From NCBI RefSeq assembly GCF_022844445.1, contig NZ_JALHLS010000002.1, forward strand, positions 1-64,000: DNA of 64,000 nt, written 5' to 3'. Positions 16,885 to 25,632 of the stretch are shown here, in pieces; position 1 is the first letter of the stretch, and every line of letters starts with the position of its first letter. The notes below the pieces were generated by a model that made no database searches, had not been told where the DNA came from, and worked only from the letters and a program-made list of their open reading frames with translations. Source of the stretch: Hyphomonas sp. Lineage in GTDB: Bacteria; Pseudomonadota; Alphaproteobacteria; Caulobacterales; Hyphomonadaceae. A program made the position numbers and the translations under genes.

Positions 16885-17612
16885 CCCGCAACCGGGAAAT
16901 CCAGGCGATTAGCGAAGAAGACACCGCGCTCGTGCGCGCGATGGTTCTGCATGAGGACAATTCTCTGATCGCGTTCAACAAGCCGGCGGGCCTTGCCGTA
17001 CAGGCGGGCAGCGGCGTGGCACGCTCGCTCGATGGGATGATGGCGGTGTTTGCCAAATCCAACGGCAAACGCCCGCGCCTTGTCCACCGGCTGGACCAAG
17101 GGACGTCCGGCGTCATCGTTGCGGCGAAGACGCATCCGGTGGCCGCGAAGCTGTCCGATGCTTTCGCGGGCCGGGAGGTGCAGAAGACCTATCTGGCGCT
17201 CGTCAAAGGGCGCCTGCCGCAGGCTGAGGCGGGCGTCATTGATGCGGCGCTGGTGAAGGTGGAGGAAGGCGGCAAGGCGCGCATGATCCTGGCGCGGCCG
17301 GACCGGAAGGGCGCGCAGGCCGCGCGGACAGGCTGGCGCATTGTGGCGCGCGAGGGCGCCTTCGCGCTGATGCAGATGTCGCCGGAAACCGGGCGCATGC
17401 ACCAGATCCGCGTGCACCTTATGTCGCTCGGCTGCCCGATCCTTGGCGACGCGCTTTACGGCGAAGGGCAGGCGACCGCGCCGCGCCTGATGCTGCATGC
17501 TGAAAAGCTGGCATTGCCGCATCCTGAAGGCGGGCAGCTGGTTCTGGAAGCGCCCGTGCCGGATGATTTCCGGGCATCGGCCAAAGCAGCCGGGCTTCAG
17601 GCCGGATTGTAG
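16881..17612 (+). CDS. RluA-family pseudouridine synthase (RluC/RluD-like, no S4 domain)
   Basis: A 243-residue enzyme that isomerises uridine to pseudouridine in structured RNA. The catalytic motif HRLDQGTSG holds D72, and the early NKPAGLAVQAG and later TGRMHQIRVHL segments complete the RluA fold. The S4 RNA-binding domain of RluC/RluD is missing and the N-terminus starts close to the catalytic domain, as in short alphaproteobacterial RluC-like proteins. It overlaps rarA by 4 bp upstream and converges with the epimerase gene, overlapping it by 16 bp. The modified position (tRNA or 23S rRNA) cannot be told. Confidence 0.9.
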   Translation: MTRNREIQAISEEDTALVRAMVLHEDNSLIAFNKPAGLAVQAGSGVARSLDGMMAVFAKSNGKRPRLVHRLDQGTSGVIVAAKTHPVAAKLSDAFAGREVQKTYLALVKGRLPQAEAGVIDAALVKVEEGGKARMILARPDRKGAQAARTGWRIVAREGAFALMQMSPETGRMHQIRVHLMSLGCPILGDALYGEGQATAPRLMLHAEKLALPHPEGGQLVLEAPVPDDFRASAKAAGLQAGL

Positions 17613-18601
17613 TAGCTGCGGAACCAGTCGACGAAGATCGGGATGCCGGTGCGATAGTCCGTATGCGGCGTATAGCCGGTCAGGGCCTTCAGGAGGCGTA
17701 CATCTGCATAGGTTTGCTGCACATCTCCGGGTTGCATGCCCAGCATGTTTTTCAGGGCTTTCCTGCCAACGGCGTGCTCGATGGCTTCGATATAGTCCAT
17801 CAGGCGCACGGGGCTGGCATTTCCGATGTTAACGAGGCGGTAAGGCGCGACTGGCGAGAGCGAGTCGCCGCGGATCATATGGCTGCCCTGCTGCGGCGGA
17901 ACATCCATCAGCCGACGGATGGATTCGACCAGATCGTCGATATAGGTGAAGTCGCGTAGCAGGTCGCCGTTGTTGAATACGTCGATCGGCTGGCCTTTGA
18001 AGATCCGGTCGGTGAACAGGTAGAAGGCCATGTCCGGGCGGCCCCAGGGGCCATAGACGCTGAAGAAGCGCAGCACGGTGGTCGGCACGCCGTAGAGGTG
18101 GGCGTGGCTGTGCGCGATCAGTTCGGCGGCGAGTTTCGTGGCGGCGTAGATGGTCAGCGGGTAGGGCGCTGAGTCGCGTTCTTCGAACGGGAATTTCTGG
18201 TTTGCGCCATAGGCGGAGCTTGTCGAGGCGAGCACCAGATGGCGCGCCTTGTAGCGGCGGGCGAGGTCAATGATGTTGAACGAACCAACGACGTTAGCGT
18301 CGATATAGTCCCGCGGATGCTCGAGGCTGTAGCGCACGCCGGCCTGCGCGGCGAAGTGGAGAATGATGTCTGGCTTCACGCGGTCGAATACGCGCTCCAT
18401 CGTCGCGGTGTCTTCCACCCGTGACCGGGCGAGCCGGAAGTTCGGGAATCCCACGAGGCGCGCGACCCGGTCTTCCTTCAGTTTCACATCATAGTAGGCT
18501 GTGAAGGAATCGATGCCCGTGACCGAATGGCCCTCGCGCAAAAGCCTCAGCGCGACTTCGCTTCCGATAAATCCGGCCGCTCCGGTGACGATGATGTTCA
18601 T
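17597..18601 (-). CDS. UDP-glucuronate 4-epimerase-like NAD-dependent epimerase
   Basis: A 334-residue extended short-chain dehydrogenase. It has the NAD-binding motif TGAAGFIGS at residues 6-14, the catalytic STSSAYG and YAATK (Tyr and Lys), and RFFSVYGPWGRPDMA. The last block, with GDLLRDFTYIDD, is characteristic of UDP-glucuronate to UDP-galacturonate epimerases (LpsL/CapI type). It would supply galacturonate for surface polysaccharide or LPS core, which fits the EPS genes elsewhere in the window. It is monocistronic and convergent with the pseudouridine synthase gene. Confidence 0.9.
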   Translation of the reverse strand: MNIIVTGAAGFIGSEVALRLLREGHSVTGIDSFTAYYDVKLKEDRVARLVGFPNFRLARSRVEDTATMERVFDRVKPDIILHFAAQAGVRYSLEHPRDYIDANVVGSFNIIDLARRYKARHLVLASTSSAYGANQKFPFEERDSAPYPLTIYAATKLAAELIAHSHAHLYGVPTTVLRFFSVYGPWGRPDMAFYLFTDRIFKGQPIDVFNNGDLLRDFTYIDDLVESIRRLMDVPPQQGSHMIRGDSLSPVAPYRLVNIGNASPVRLMDYIEAIEHAVGRKALKNMLGMQPGDVQQTYADVRLLKALTGYTPHTDYRTGIPIFVDWFRSYYNPA

Positions 18602-18704
18602 GTGCTTCTGCAGAACCTCTTGTGCACGCGGGCTAGACGATCCACCGGGCCTTCACAAGCGCCGCCGCTGCAACAGACGAAGCGGGAATGGCGCCCTCGA
18701 TAAC

Positions 18705-18736
18705 GAAACGGCCTGCCAGCGCGGGCTGGCAGGCCG
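18705..18736 (-). terminator. Strong hairpin terminator of the sppA gene
   Basis: CGGCCTGCCAGC at 18709-18720 pairs perfectly with GCTGGCAGGCCG at 18725-18736 around a four-base loop. The minus-strand transcript continues with TTTCG. It lies 22 bp after the sppA stop codon. Confidence 0.7.
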
Positions 18737-18757
18737 CTTTGAAACGTCCACGGGCGC

Positions 18758-20536
18758 CTAGCGCTCGCGGATACGCGGGCCCATCGCCATGGTCTGGCCC
18801 GAGTTCATGGCGTCAGCGACGGCCAGTTCCTCGATCAGGGCCTGGGTGCGTTCGTCGCCCGCCAGGGCGCTCAGCACAGCTGCGGCACGGGCCGTTTCGG
18901 CGGAGACGCCAAACAGGCTTTCGAAGGCTTCAAAGCCGGTCTTGCGATGCGGGTAGAAGACCAGCATCGGCGTCTTGTCGGCTTCGATGCCGGCCAGTTC
19001 CTTGGCCTTGTCGATGGCGGTCAGGAACCCGCCAAGCTCGTCGACGAGGCCGATCTTCTTGGCCTCCTCGCCGCTCCACACGCGGCCGCGGGCGACGGCG
19101 TGCACTTCATCATAGGTCATGTCGCGGCCTTCGCCGACGAGGCCGAGGAAGCGGTCATAGCCGCGTTTCAGCATCGCGCGGATTTCCGCTTCCTGAGCCT
19201 GGTTGAAGGGCGCCACACCATAGGCATTGGCGAAGTCGCCGCCGACGGTGACCGTGTCGAATGTCACGCCGATCTTGTTGAACGTGCCATCGAGGGCGAA
19301 TTTGCCGCCGAAGATGCCGATCGAACCGGTGATCGTGCCGCGGTTGGCAATGATCGAGTCCGCGCCGGTGGACACGTAGTAGCCGCCAGATGCGGCGAGC
19401 GAGCCCATCGAGACCACGACAGGCTTGCCGGCTTCCTTGGCGCGTTCCACGGCGCGCCAGATCTGATCGGACGCGGTCGGCGAGCCTCCGGGGCTGTCGA
19501 CGCGGAAGACGATGGCCTTCACGTCTTCGTCTTCGGCTGCGTCAAGGATGGCGCGGGCAATCACGTCCGAAGCAAAGCCCGGTGTATCCGAGAAGGGCGA
19601 GTCCGTGCCGCTGCCACCGGTGACCACTGCGCCTTCACCGCCGACGATGGCAATGATGCCATCCTTGGCTTTGGCTTTAGAGGCCGGGGGGGCGTAATAG
19701 AGCAGGTCAACCAGTTCGGAACCTTCGCCGGCCTTGGCAAGCGCAGCCTCTTCGGCATCTTCCGGCCAGCCGAGCTTGTCAACGAGTTTGGCTTCAAGCG
19801 CCGCTTCGGCCGGCTTCGGGCCCGATTCCAGCAAGGCCTTCAGCGCCGGAACCTGCATGCCGCGGTCAGCCGCAATGTCCGTGAGCGCCGTATTCCACAG
19901 CGAGTTGGCAAGGCCCTCGAGGGCTTCGCGGTGCGGCTCGGTAAAGGCGGTCTCGTTATAGGAGTTCGGTGCATTCTTGTATTCGTAGAGCGCATAGATC
20001 TGCGGGGTCAGGCCGATCTTGTCGAACAGGCCCTTCAGGAATTCGGTTTCGAAGGTGACACCGTTGATCATGAAGTCCGAACCCGGCTGCATCCAGATTT
20101 CTTCGGCGGCCGTGATCGAATGATACGCAGACGGACCACCCAAGCCGATCATGCCTTGCGTATGCGCGATGACGAACTTGCCGGAGTCGCGGAAGCTTTT
20201 CAGGGAGGCACGCAGTTCTTCGGCGCGTGAGGTGCCGATACCGGTGAATGATCCGCGCAGGTATATTCCTTTCACGGAGTCATCCGTCTCGGCGCCTTTC
20301 AGCTTCAGCAGGATGTCCGTGAAACCGGGGATGCCCGAGAACGCCGCAAAGCCACCCAGCGGCGCCTGGTCAGGCAGGCCGGCATTGAGGTCGAGCGACA
20401 GGACAACGTTTTCCGGCTTTGGCGGCTTCGCGCTGGCCGCCGTCGCGATCAGCGCAAACAGCATGAAAAAGCCGAGGACCACAAAAAGGATCATCGCAAC
20501 GAATGTACCTGCCATCGACAGGAAGAAGGTTCTCAT
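18758..20536 (-). CDS. sppA: Signal peptide peptidase SppA, long (67K) form
   Basis: A 592-residue membrane-bound serine/lysine protease of family S49 with two tandem domains. An N-terminal membrane segment (about residues 6-36) is followed by an N-domain (GIYLRGSFTGIGTSRAEELRASL). The C-domain carries the nucleophile region SMGSLAASGGYYVSTGAD and FRVDSPGGSPTASDQIWRA. Long-form SppA degrades cleaved signal peptides in the inner membrane. The size and duplicated domains fit the E. coli-type enzyme. GAGGAAA lies rather far (about 12 bp) before the ATG. Confidence 0.93.
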   Translation of the reverse strand: MRTFFLSMAGTFVAMILFVVLGFFMLFALIATAASAKPPKPENVVLSLDLNAGLPDQAPLGGFAAFSGIPGFTDILLKLKGAETDDSVKGIYLRGSFTGIGTSRAEELRASLKSFRDSGKFVIAHTQGMIGLGGPSAYHSITAAEEIWMQPGSDFMINGVTFETEFLKGLFDKIGLTPQIYALYEYKNAPNSYNETAFTEPHREALEGLANSLWNTALTDIAADRGMQVPALKALLESGPKPAEAALEAKLVDKLGWPEDAEEAALAKAGEGSELVDLLYYAPPASKAKAKDGIIAIVGGEGAVVTGGSGTDSPFSDTPGFASDVIARAILDAAEDEDVKAIVFRVDSPGGSPTASDQIWRAVERAKEAGKPVVVSMGSLAASGGYYVSTGADSIIANRGTITGSIGIFGGKFALDGTFNKIGVTFDTVTVGGDFANAYGVAPFNQAQEAEIRAMLKRGYDRFLGLVGEGRDMTYDEVHAVARGRVWSGEEAKKIGLVDELGGFLTAIDKAKELAGIEADKTPMLVFYPHRKTGFEAFESLFGVSAETARAAAVLSALAGDERTQALIEELAVADAMNSGQTMAMGPRIRER

Positions 20537-20709
20537 GACCGGGGCATTTCCTCTGCTGGTTCTGGAGTCCGGAGTATCTCGATAGTCGATATTGTTGATA
20601 ATCGATAAAAAGTAAAGGGCTCGTGTGTAAGCTTATCTGGATTCGCCGCGGCCGGAGGCAATGGAGCCCGATCAATATGGCGCTTCACAGAGGAAGCGTG
20701 TTTCGGGAG

Positions 20710-20738
20710 TTGCCAGCTGCACAAAGAGTAGCTATTTC
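20710..20738 (+). promoter_or_regulatory. Candidate sigma-70 promoter of tRNA-Gln
   Basis: TTGCCA at 20710-20715 and TATTTC at 20733-20738 are separated by 17 bp. They are followed directly by a GCGCGC discriminator of the kind seen in stringently controlled stable-RNA promoters. The tRNA begins 15 bp further on. Confidence 0.4.
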
Positions 20739-20752
20739 GCGCGCTCCACAGT

Positions 20753-20826
<74 letters not shown>

Positions 20827-21268
20827 TTTTTCCGGCGTGACCCTCCGTCAACATTGCTATCGTTGTCATAAACCTGTTGCCATAGGCATGCGACATGCCC
20901 CTTTATGCGTGTCTACTGCGTCATGTTGATTGCGTTCGCTGGAGGCCGGGGTATTTTCTAAACGAATCGTAAAGCGAGATTGATCCGAAATTAGAGGATT
21001 GTTACCGTTGAGGTTCATCGCTAAGGGCTTGGCTCTGTCCGGCATCAGAAATTTGCCGGACGTCTCAGTTAATATTTAAGAGAGCGGAACGCGCTCCAGA
21101 CAATCAGGGGAGGTGATGAGGGTTCTCCTTCAACTTCCATCTTCAACTGCCGGCTCGTGTGTGTTGAGCCGAAGATCATCGGGACGCCCTCGTCAGCAGG
21201 TGCGCCCAAGACCCAGGAATTTGCGCGCCGATTGAGCGCGACCGTTTGGAGAGTGAGAGGCAAACCTC
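20827..21268. other. Upstream region and long 5' leader of the TonB-system operon
   Basis: A 442-bp stretch without a convincing gene. It should hold the promoter of the six- or seven-gene operon that starts at 21269. A clean hairpin lies at 21037-21061 (GTCCGGCA / TGCCGGAC). Past it is an AGGGGAGG directly against an ATG at 21116, opening a frame of about 39 codons, but the spacing is too tight and the peptide is featureless, so I do not call it a gene. Confidence 0.4.
21037..21061 (+). repeat. Hairpin in the leader of the TonB-system operon
   Basis: GTCCGGCA at 21037-21044 is perfectly complementary to TGCCGGAC at 21054-21061. No T-tract follows, so it is more likely a leader structure or a protein-binding dyad than a terminator. 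Confidence 0.4.
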
Positions 21269-22036
21269 ATGAAGAAAATTCTGTCACCCGCCCGCAGTGT
21301 CATTGCTGCAGCGTTGATTGCGGGCCTGGCCATTCCGGCTCACGCCCAGCTTCGCGAGGCCCTGACGACGGGCGAGCAAGCAACCCGTAAGGCCGAGCAG
21401 GTCCAAGACCAGATCAACCAGCTGGACGACCAGCGTTCGGACATGGTGCGCGAGTACCGCACCCTTCTGCAGCGCCGTGACGCCGCAGAGCTGTTCGCGA
21501 AACAGCAGGAACTGGTGGTTCAGAGCCAGCGTGAGGAAATCGCGTCGCTGACCGAACAGCTCGGCTCGATCGACGACATCACGGCCCAGACCGTCCCGAT
21601 GCTCCTTGGCATGATCGCGGACCTGAAGCAGTTCGTCGCCGCAGACATCCCCTTCAAGGCTGAAGAGCGCAAGACCCGCCTCGACTCGCTCGACGCCCTC
21701 ATGAAAACGCCGAACGTCACCACGGCCGAACAGTACCGTCTGATCATGGAAGCCTACTCGGCTGAAATGGAATATGGCCGGACGATCGACACCTGGCAGG
21801 AAGAGATCGCCATCGACGGTAACCCGACGACGGTTGACATGTTCCTCTATGGGCGCGTTGCCCTCGTTTACATCACACCGGGCGGCAAAGCCGCACGTTA
21901 TGATCGCGCCACGGGCGAATGGCAGCCGCTTCCGGGCAGCTACGCCAACGACATCCGCCGTGCTGTACGCGTTGCCCAAGGCAAGGCCCAGCAGGTCGTC
22001 CTCTTCGCTCCCGTCCAGAAGTTCTCGGTCCAGTAA
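21269..22036 (+). CDS. DUF3450 periplasmic coiled-coil protein of the TonB2-like system
   Basis: A 255-residue exported protein: signal peptide MKKILSPARSVIAAALIAGLAIPAHAQ, then a long coiled coil (about residues 30-105, with QVQDQINQLDDQRSDMVREY) and a C-terminal globular part (MFLYGRVALVYITPGGKAARYD). This is the DUF3450 family, which is almost always the first gene of ExbB-ExbD-TonB clusters containing a TtpC-like subunit. Its function is not settled; a periplasmic partner of the motor is the usual inference. A ribosome site GAGAGGC lies before the ATG, and the next gene starts 35 bp after the stop. Confidence 0.88.
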   Translation: MKKILSPARSVIAAALIAGLAIPAHAQLREALTTGEQATRKAEQVQDQINQLDDQRSDMVREYRTLLQRRDAAELFAKQQELVVQSQREEIASLTEQLGSIDDITAQTVPMLLGMIADLKQFVAADIPFKAEERKTRLDSLDALMKTPNVTTAEQYRLIMEAYSAEMEYGRTIDTWQEEIAIDGNPTTVDMFLYGRVALVYITPGGKAARYDRATGEWQPLPGSYANDIRRAVRVAQGKAQQVVLFAPVQKFSVQ

Positions 22037-22071
22037 GCGGCCAGACGATCAGATACGAAGGTCATAGAGTT

Positions 22072-23469
22072 ATGAAAACGTTCAACACCACACTCAAGGC
22101 ACTGGGCGCCGCGGTTCTTCTCGGATCGGTTTCGCTCCTCGCCGCTGCTCCCGCTTCGGCACAGACGCTGAGCGATGTTCTGGCGAAAGTCCGTCAGGAC
22201 GCCAACCAGATGTCGACGGAAGATCAGGCCCGCCTGAAGCAGTTCCAGGCCGACACCGCCAGCCAGGCGGCCAGCATGGCAACTGCCCGCAATGCGCTCG
22301 CCGCCGCTGAAGGCCGCGCGCGCACCCTGAGCGCCGAATTCGACGCCAATGAAGCCGCACTCGGCGCGCTCGAGGCCCAGGTCTCGACTCTCGCCGGCGA
22401 CTTCCAGGAAATGCTGGGCCAGTTCCGTTCGGCAGCCGGCGCCACGATGCCGGAAATCGCCAACTCGGTCGCCAACTTCGACTATAAAGACCGCGTGGCC
22501 GGCATTGCCGAAATCGCAGAAGCCCGCGTTCTCCCGAACCGTGGCCAGCTCGAGCGCCTTCCGAAAGCCATGCTTCAGGAAATGATCGCGCAATCCGAAG
22601 TCAAAACCTTCACGGCTGTCGTGAACGGCATTGGCCCGGACGGCTCCAACGCAGAAGCTGAACTGATCCGCGTCGGCGTCTTCACTGCAGCAACCGTCGA
22701 CGGCCGCAAGTTCGTCGAAGTGCGCAAGGGCGAAGGCAGCGAAACCTTCCTTCAGGTCTTCGCCCGCCAGCCCTCCGGCAACTACGCGTCGTCCATCGGC
22801 TCGCTCGTCAACGCCGGCGAAGGCGCTGTCGTGAAAGCCCCGGTCGATCCGTCCAAAGGCAACCTGTTCGGTATCCTCGGCGACCTGCCGACCTTCCAGG
22901 ACCGCCTGCGTCACGGTGGTGAAGTCGGTTACACGATCATCGTGATCGCGGTCATCGGTATCCTGCTCGGCCTCTACAAGATGTTCATGCTGTTCACCCA
23001 GGGCGCCGCCATGCGCAACACGGCGAAAACCCGTCAAGCCGGCACCAGCAATCCGCTGGCCCGCGTGCTCGAAGTCTACGAAAGCAACCGCAGCCGTGAC
23101 ATCGAAACGCTTGAGCTCAAGCTCGACGAGCAGATCCTCAAAGAGTCGCCGAAGATCGAATGGGGCCTCGACATCATCAAGGTGTTCGCAGCTGTCTCGC
23201 CGCTCCTCGGCCTTCTGGGTACCGTTGTGGGCATGATCATCACCTTCACCGCGATCACGATCTACGGTGCGGGCGATCCGAAGCTCATGGCTGACGGTAT
23301 TTCGACCGCTCTCGTGACGACCGTGCAGGGCCTGATCTCGGCTATCCCGCTGGTTCTGATCCACGCGGTTGCTTCCTCGATGGCACGTTCGAACCAGCAG
23401 ATTCTTGACGAGCAGGCCGCTGGCCTCGTCGCCGAGAAGATGGAGTCGCTGCATGGGGCCCGGGCATAA
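22072..23469 (+). CDS. TtpC-like MotA/TolQ/ExbB proton-channel protein with periplasmic extension
   Basis: A 465-residue inner-membrane protein. It has a signal peptide (residues 1-30, ending ASAQ), then about 250 periplasmic residues with a coiled coil (residues 45-120). A C-terminal ExbB/TolQ domain has three membrane segments at about 284-308, 364-392 and 409-437, including SPLLGLLGTVVGMIITF. This fusion is the organisation of TtpC, the fourth subunit of the Vibrio TonB2 complex, which couples proton flow to outer-membrane transport. The ATG at 22072 begins a normal signal peptide; longer frame starts are rejected. Confidence 0.92.
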   Translation: MKTFNTTLKALGAAVLLGSVSLLAAAPASAQTLSDVLAKVRQDANQMSTEDQARLKQFQADTASQAASMATARNALAAAEGRARTLSAEFDANEAALGALEAQVSTLAGDFQEMLGQFRSAAGATMPEIANSVANFDYKDRVAGIAEIAEARVLPNRGQLERLPKAMLQEMIAQSEVKTFTAVVNGIGPDGSNAEAELIRVGVFTAATVDGRKFVEVRKGEGSETFLQVFARQPSGNYASSIGSLVNAGEGAVVKAPVDPSKGNLFGILGDLPTFQDRLRHGGEVGYTIIVIAVIGILLGLYKMFMLFTQGAAMRNTAKTRQAGTSNPLARVLEVYESNRSRDIETLELKLDEQILKESPKIEWGLDIIKVFAAVSPLLGLLGTVVGMIITFTAITIYGAGDPKLMADGISTALVTTVQGLISAIPLVLIHAVASSMARSNQQILDEQAAGLVAEKMESLHGARA

Positions 23470-23501
23470 GCCCGGCTCCCTCACCCCTGGAGGAGTAACC
23501 C

Positions 23502-24014
23502 ATGCTGGGTTTTGACGCTCTACAGGCCTTTCTGGATCGAGGCGGCCCCGTGCTGCTGGTCATCATGGCGGCGACGTTTGTCATGTGGGCCCTGATCCTG
23601 GAACGGTTCTTCTATTTCCGCTTTGCGCACAACGCGGTTGCCAGTGAGGCAATCGCCGAGTGGCGGGCCCGGTCCGACAAGAAGTCGAAGCTTGCCCACT
23701 GGGTTCGCGAACGTCTCGTTTCGGAAGTCCGCCAGAAGGCCGAGGAAAACGTGCAGCTGACCAAAGCCATGGTCGCGCTGGCACCGCTTCTCGGCCTGCT
23801 CGGCACGGTGACGGGCATGGTGTCGGTGTTCGACATCATGGCCATCACGTCCGGTGCCGATGCCAAGGCCATGTCTGCGGGCGTGTCGCGTGCGACCATC
23901 CCGACCATGGCAGGCATGGTGGCGTCCCTTTCCGGCGTACTCATCACGTCGGGTATGGACCGCAAAGTGAACCGTTCGGTGCAGCAGGTTGAAGATCAGA
24001 TGGAGATCAACTGA
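23502..24014 (+). CDS. exbB: ExbB/TolQ-family proton channel subunit
   Basis: A 170-residue inner-membrane motor subunit of the short ExbB2 type. It has a first membrane segment (PVLLVIMAATFVMWALILERFFYF), a cytoplasmic loop, and the conserved pair APLLGLLGTVTGMVSVFDIM and MAGMVASLSGVLITSGM. GGAGGAGTAA precedes the ATG. Its TGA overlaps the next ATG (TGATG), so it is translationally coupled to ExbD. With the TtpC-like protein it gives the operon two ExbB-type subunits. Confidence 0.93.
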   Translation: MLGFDALQAFLDRGGPVLLVIMAATFVMWALILERFFYFRFAHNAVASEAIAEWRARSDKKSKLAHWVRERLVSEVRQKAEENVQLTKAMVALAPLLGLLGTVTGMVSVFDIMAITSGADAKAMSAGVSRATIPTMAGMVASLSGVLITSGMDRKVNRSVQQVEDQMEIN

Positions 24015-24430
24015 TGCGCGGACGTTCCACAAGACAGGCAGAGTCGGCCGAAATCGACCTCACCCCGATGCTGGATGTCGTGTTCATCCTGCTGATCTTC
24101 TTCATCGTTACGTCGACGTTCGCCCGGGAAGAGGCTATTGGTCTCGAGCCGCCGCCGCCGCCGGCCCCTGATCAGGCAGATCAGCAGAACCAGGTTCCGG
24201 CGATCCTGATTTACGTGGACGAGAGCAATCTCATCACCGTGAACGGCCGCCTGGCCGACATCAGCTCGGTTCGTGCGAATATTGAGCGGGTCATCGCAGA
24301 AACGCCCAATAGTTCGGTTATCATCCAAGCTCATCCGAAGACGAAGTCCGGTGTGGTCGTGAGAATCCGGGACGAAGCGTACAACGCTGGCTTCCGGGAC
24401 CGCGTCAACATCGTGATCTCGCAGTCGTAA
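24014..24430 (+). CDS. exbD: ExbD/TolR-family motor subunit 1
   Basis: A 138-residue protein with one N-terminal membrane segment carrying the essential Asp (DLTPMLDVVFILLIFFIV, D21) and a periplasmic TolR/ExbD domain. The linker after the membrane holds a run of prolines (EPPPPPAPD). With ExbB it forms the proton-conducting stator that drives TonB. Coupled to the upstream gene by a 1-bp overlap; 15 bp to the next. Confidence 0.93.
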   Translation: MRGRSTRQAESAEIDLTPMLDVVFILLIFFIVTSTFAREEAIGLEPPPPPAPDQADQQNQVPAILIYVDESNLITVNGRLADISSVRANIERVIAETPNSSVIIQAHPKTKSGVVVRIRDEAYNAGFRDRVNIVISQS

Positions 24431-24445
24431 GTCAGGAGCAGATTC

Positions 24446-24859
24446 ATGGCACGTAAGCAACGCGCACCGACTGGCAGCAGCGGGCAGGAGATCGACCTGA
24501 CCCCGATGCTGGATGTCGTCTTCATCCTGCTGATCTTCTTCATCGTCACCGCCCAGTTCATCAAGGAACCCGGCGTTGCGATTTCGCGTCCGGATGTCGA
24601 CAACAAGTCCCAGGCAAAACCGCTCGCCATTCTCATTGCGATCAATGCAAATGACGAGGTCTACATCGACAAGAAGATGATTCCGATGGTCGAAGTGGGC
24701 TTCACCATCAAGGAATTGCGGACCGACAACCCGCGGGGCGAGATCGTGGTTCAAGCAGATGTGAACTCATCTGCAGAAGCCATGGTTGAAGTCATGGAAG
24801 CCATCAACAGGATTGATGGCGCCACGGTGATCAACATCTCAGCCAAGACCAACAGCTAG
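24446..24859 (+). CDS. exbD: ExbD/TolR-family motor subunit 2
   Basis: A 137-residue paralogue of the preceding subunit with the same membrane motif (EIDLTPMLDVVFILLIFF, D23) and a periplasmic domain ending VEAINRIDGATVINISAKT. Two different ExbD genes in tandem are usual for TtpC-type systems and may form a heteromeric stator. CAGGAGCAG precedes the ATG; the TonB gene starts 11 bp after the stop. Confidence 0.93.
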   Translation: MARKQRAPTGSSGQEIDLTPMLDVVFILLIFFIVTAQFIKEPGVAISRPDVDNKSQAKPLAILIAINANDEVYIDKKMIPMVEVGFTIKELRTDNPRGEIVVQADVNSSAEAMVEVMEAINRIDGATVINISAKTNS

Positions 24860-24870
24860 GGAGAAGAGCC

Positions 24871-25494
24871 ATGTTCAGCAGTCCCCTTGGGCGTTTTCTG
24901 GTCAGTTTCGCCATCGCAGCCCCGATTGCGTTCGCGATCTTCCTGATGATGAACGCGCTGATTTCGGTTGACGAGATCACGCTGGATGCAAAAGAAAGTC
25001 GGACGCTCACGGCGATCACCCCGCAGTCGCAGGACTCTGATGTCCGGACGCGCCAGCGGGCCAAGCCGCAGCGGATCGAGTCGGCCTCCAAGCCGCCTCC
25101 GCCGCCGAAGCAGTCGGCCACCAAGTCGAGCATCAACCTGCCGACACCGAAGATCGAAGGCGCTGTTCCGCAGAACCTCGACCTCGGCCGCATGAAGTCG
25201 CTGGCCATCGATCCGGTGGCGGTGTCGGACCGCGATGCCCAGCCGATCCGTCCGCCGACGCCGTCCTATCCGCAGCGTGCACAAGAGCGCGGCCTGTCGG
25301 GCAGCTGCGATGTGCGCTTCGACGTGGATACCCGCGGCAAGCCCTACAACGTCCAGGCTACCTGCACGGACTCGGTGTTCAAGCAGGAAGCCGAACGGGC
25401 CGTCGGACGCGTCGAATTCGCGCCGAAGATCGTCCGCGGCAAGGCTGTCGAACGCCGGAACGTCGTCTATCCTCTGGAATTCAACATCCAGTAG
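24871..25494 (+). CDS. tonB: TonB-family energy transducer
   Basis: A 207-residue protein with an N-terminal membrane anchor (VSFAIAAPIAFAIFLMMNALI), a basic/Pro-rich periplasmic spacer (SASKPPPPPKQSATKSS) and a C-terminal TonB domain (PTPSYPQRAQERGLSGSCDVRFDVDTRG...) from about residue 125. It spans the periplasm and contacts the TonB box of outer-membrane receptors. The spacer is short, as in TonB2-type proteins, which need TtpC. GGGAGAAGAG precedes the ATG. A 138-bp gap separates it from the TPR gene. Which receptors it serves is not visible here. Confidence 0.9.
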   Translation: MFSSPLGRFLVSFAIAAPIAFAIFLMMNALISVDEITLDAKESRTLTAITPQSQDSDVRTRQRAKPQRIESASKPPPPPKQSATKSSINLPTPKIEGAVPQNLDLGRMKSLAIDPVAVSDRDAQPIRPPTPSYPQRAQERGLSGSCDVRFDVDTRGKPYNVQATCTDSVFKQEAERAVGRVEFAPKIVRGKAVERRNVVYPLEFNIQ

Positions 25495-25632
25495 GTTTCT
25501 TCGAGGGCCGGGCGGCAGCACCGATCACGCCGCCGCCCGCCTTTCCCCGCCGCCCACAATGGCAACAAGACCGTTGGGCCGGCCTGGCTAGTGTGAGAGA
25601 TTTGCCGCTGCGAGGCGGCCAGGAGAGAGATT

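Noticed and set aside
18947-20230. 427-codon frame opposite sppA
   Set aside because: Antisense shadow of a GC-rich gene; repetitive composition (Gly/Asp/Val-rich) and no signature.
21116-21240. Possible leader peptide (about 39 codons) before the DUF3450 gene
   Set aside because: The AGGGGAGG is only about two bases from the ATG, and the peptide is Arg/Ser-rich without structure.
21940-23484. 514-codon leftward frame opposite the TtpC-like gene
   Set aside because: The opposite strand encodes a clear ExbB-family protein; the frame is a composition shadow.
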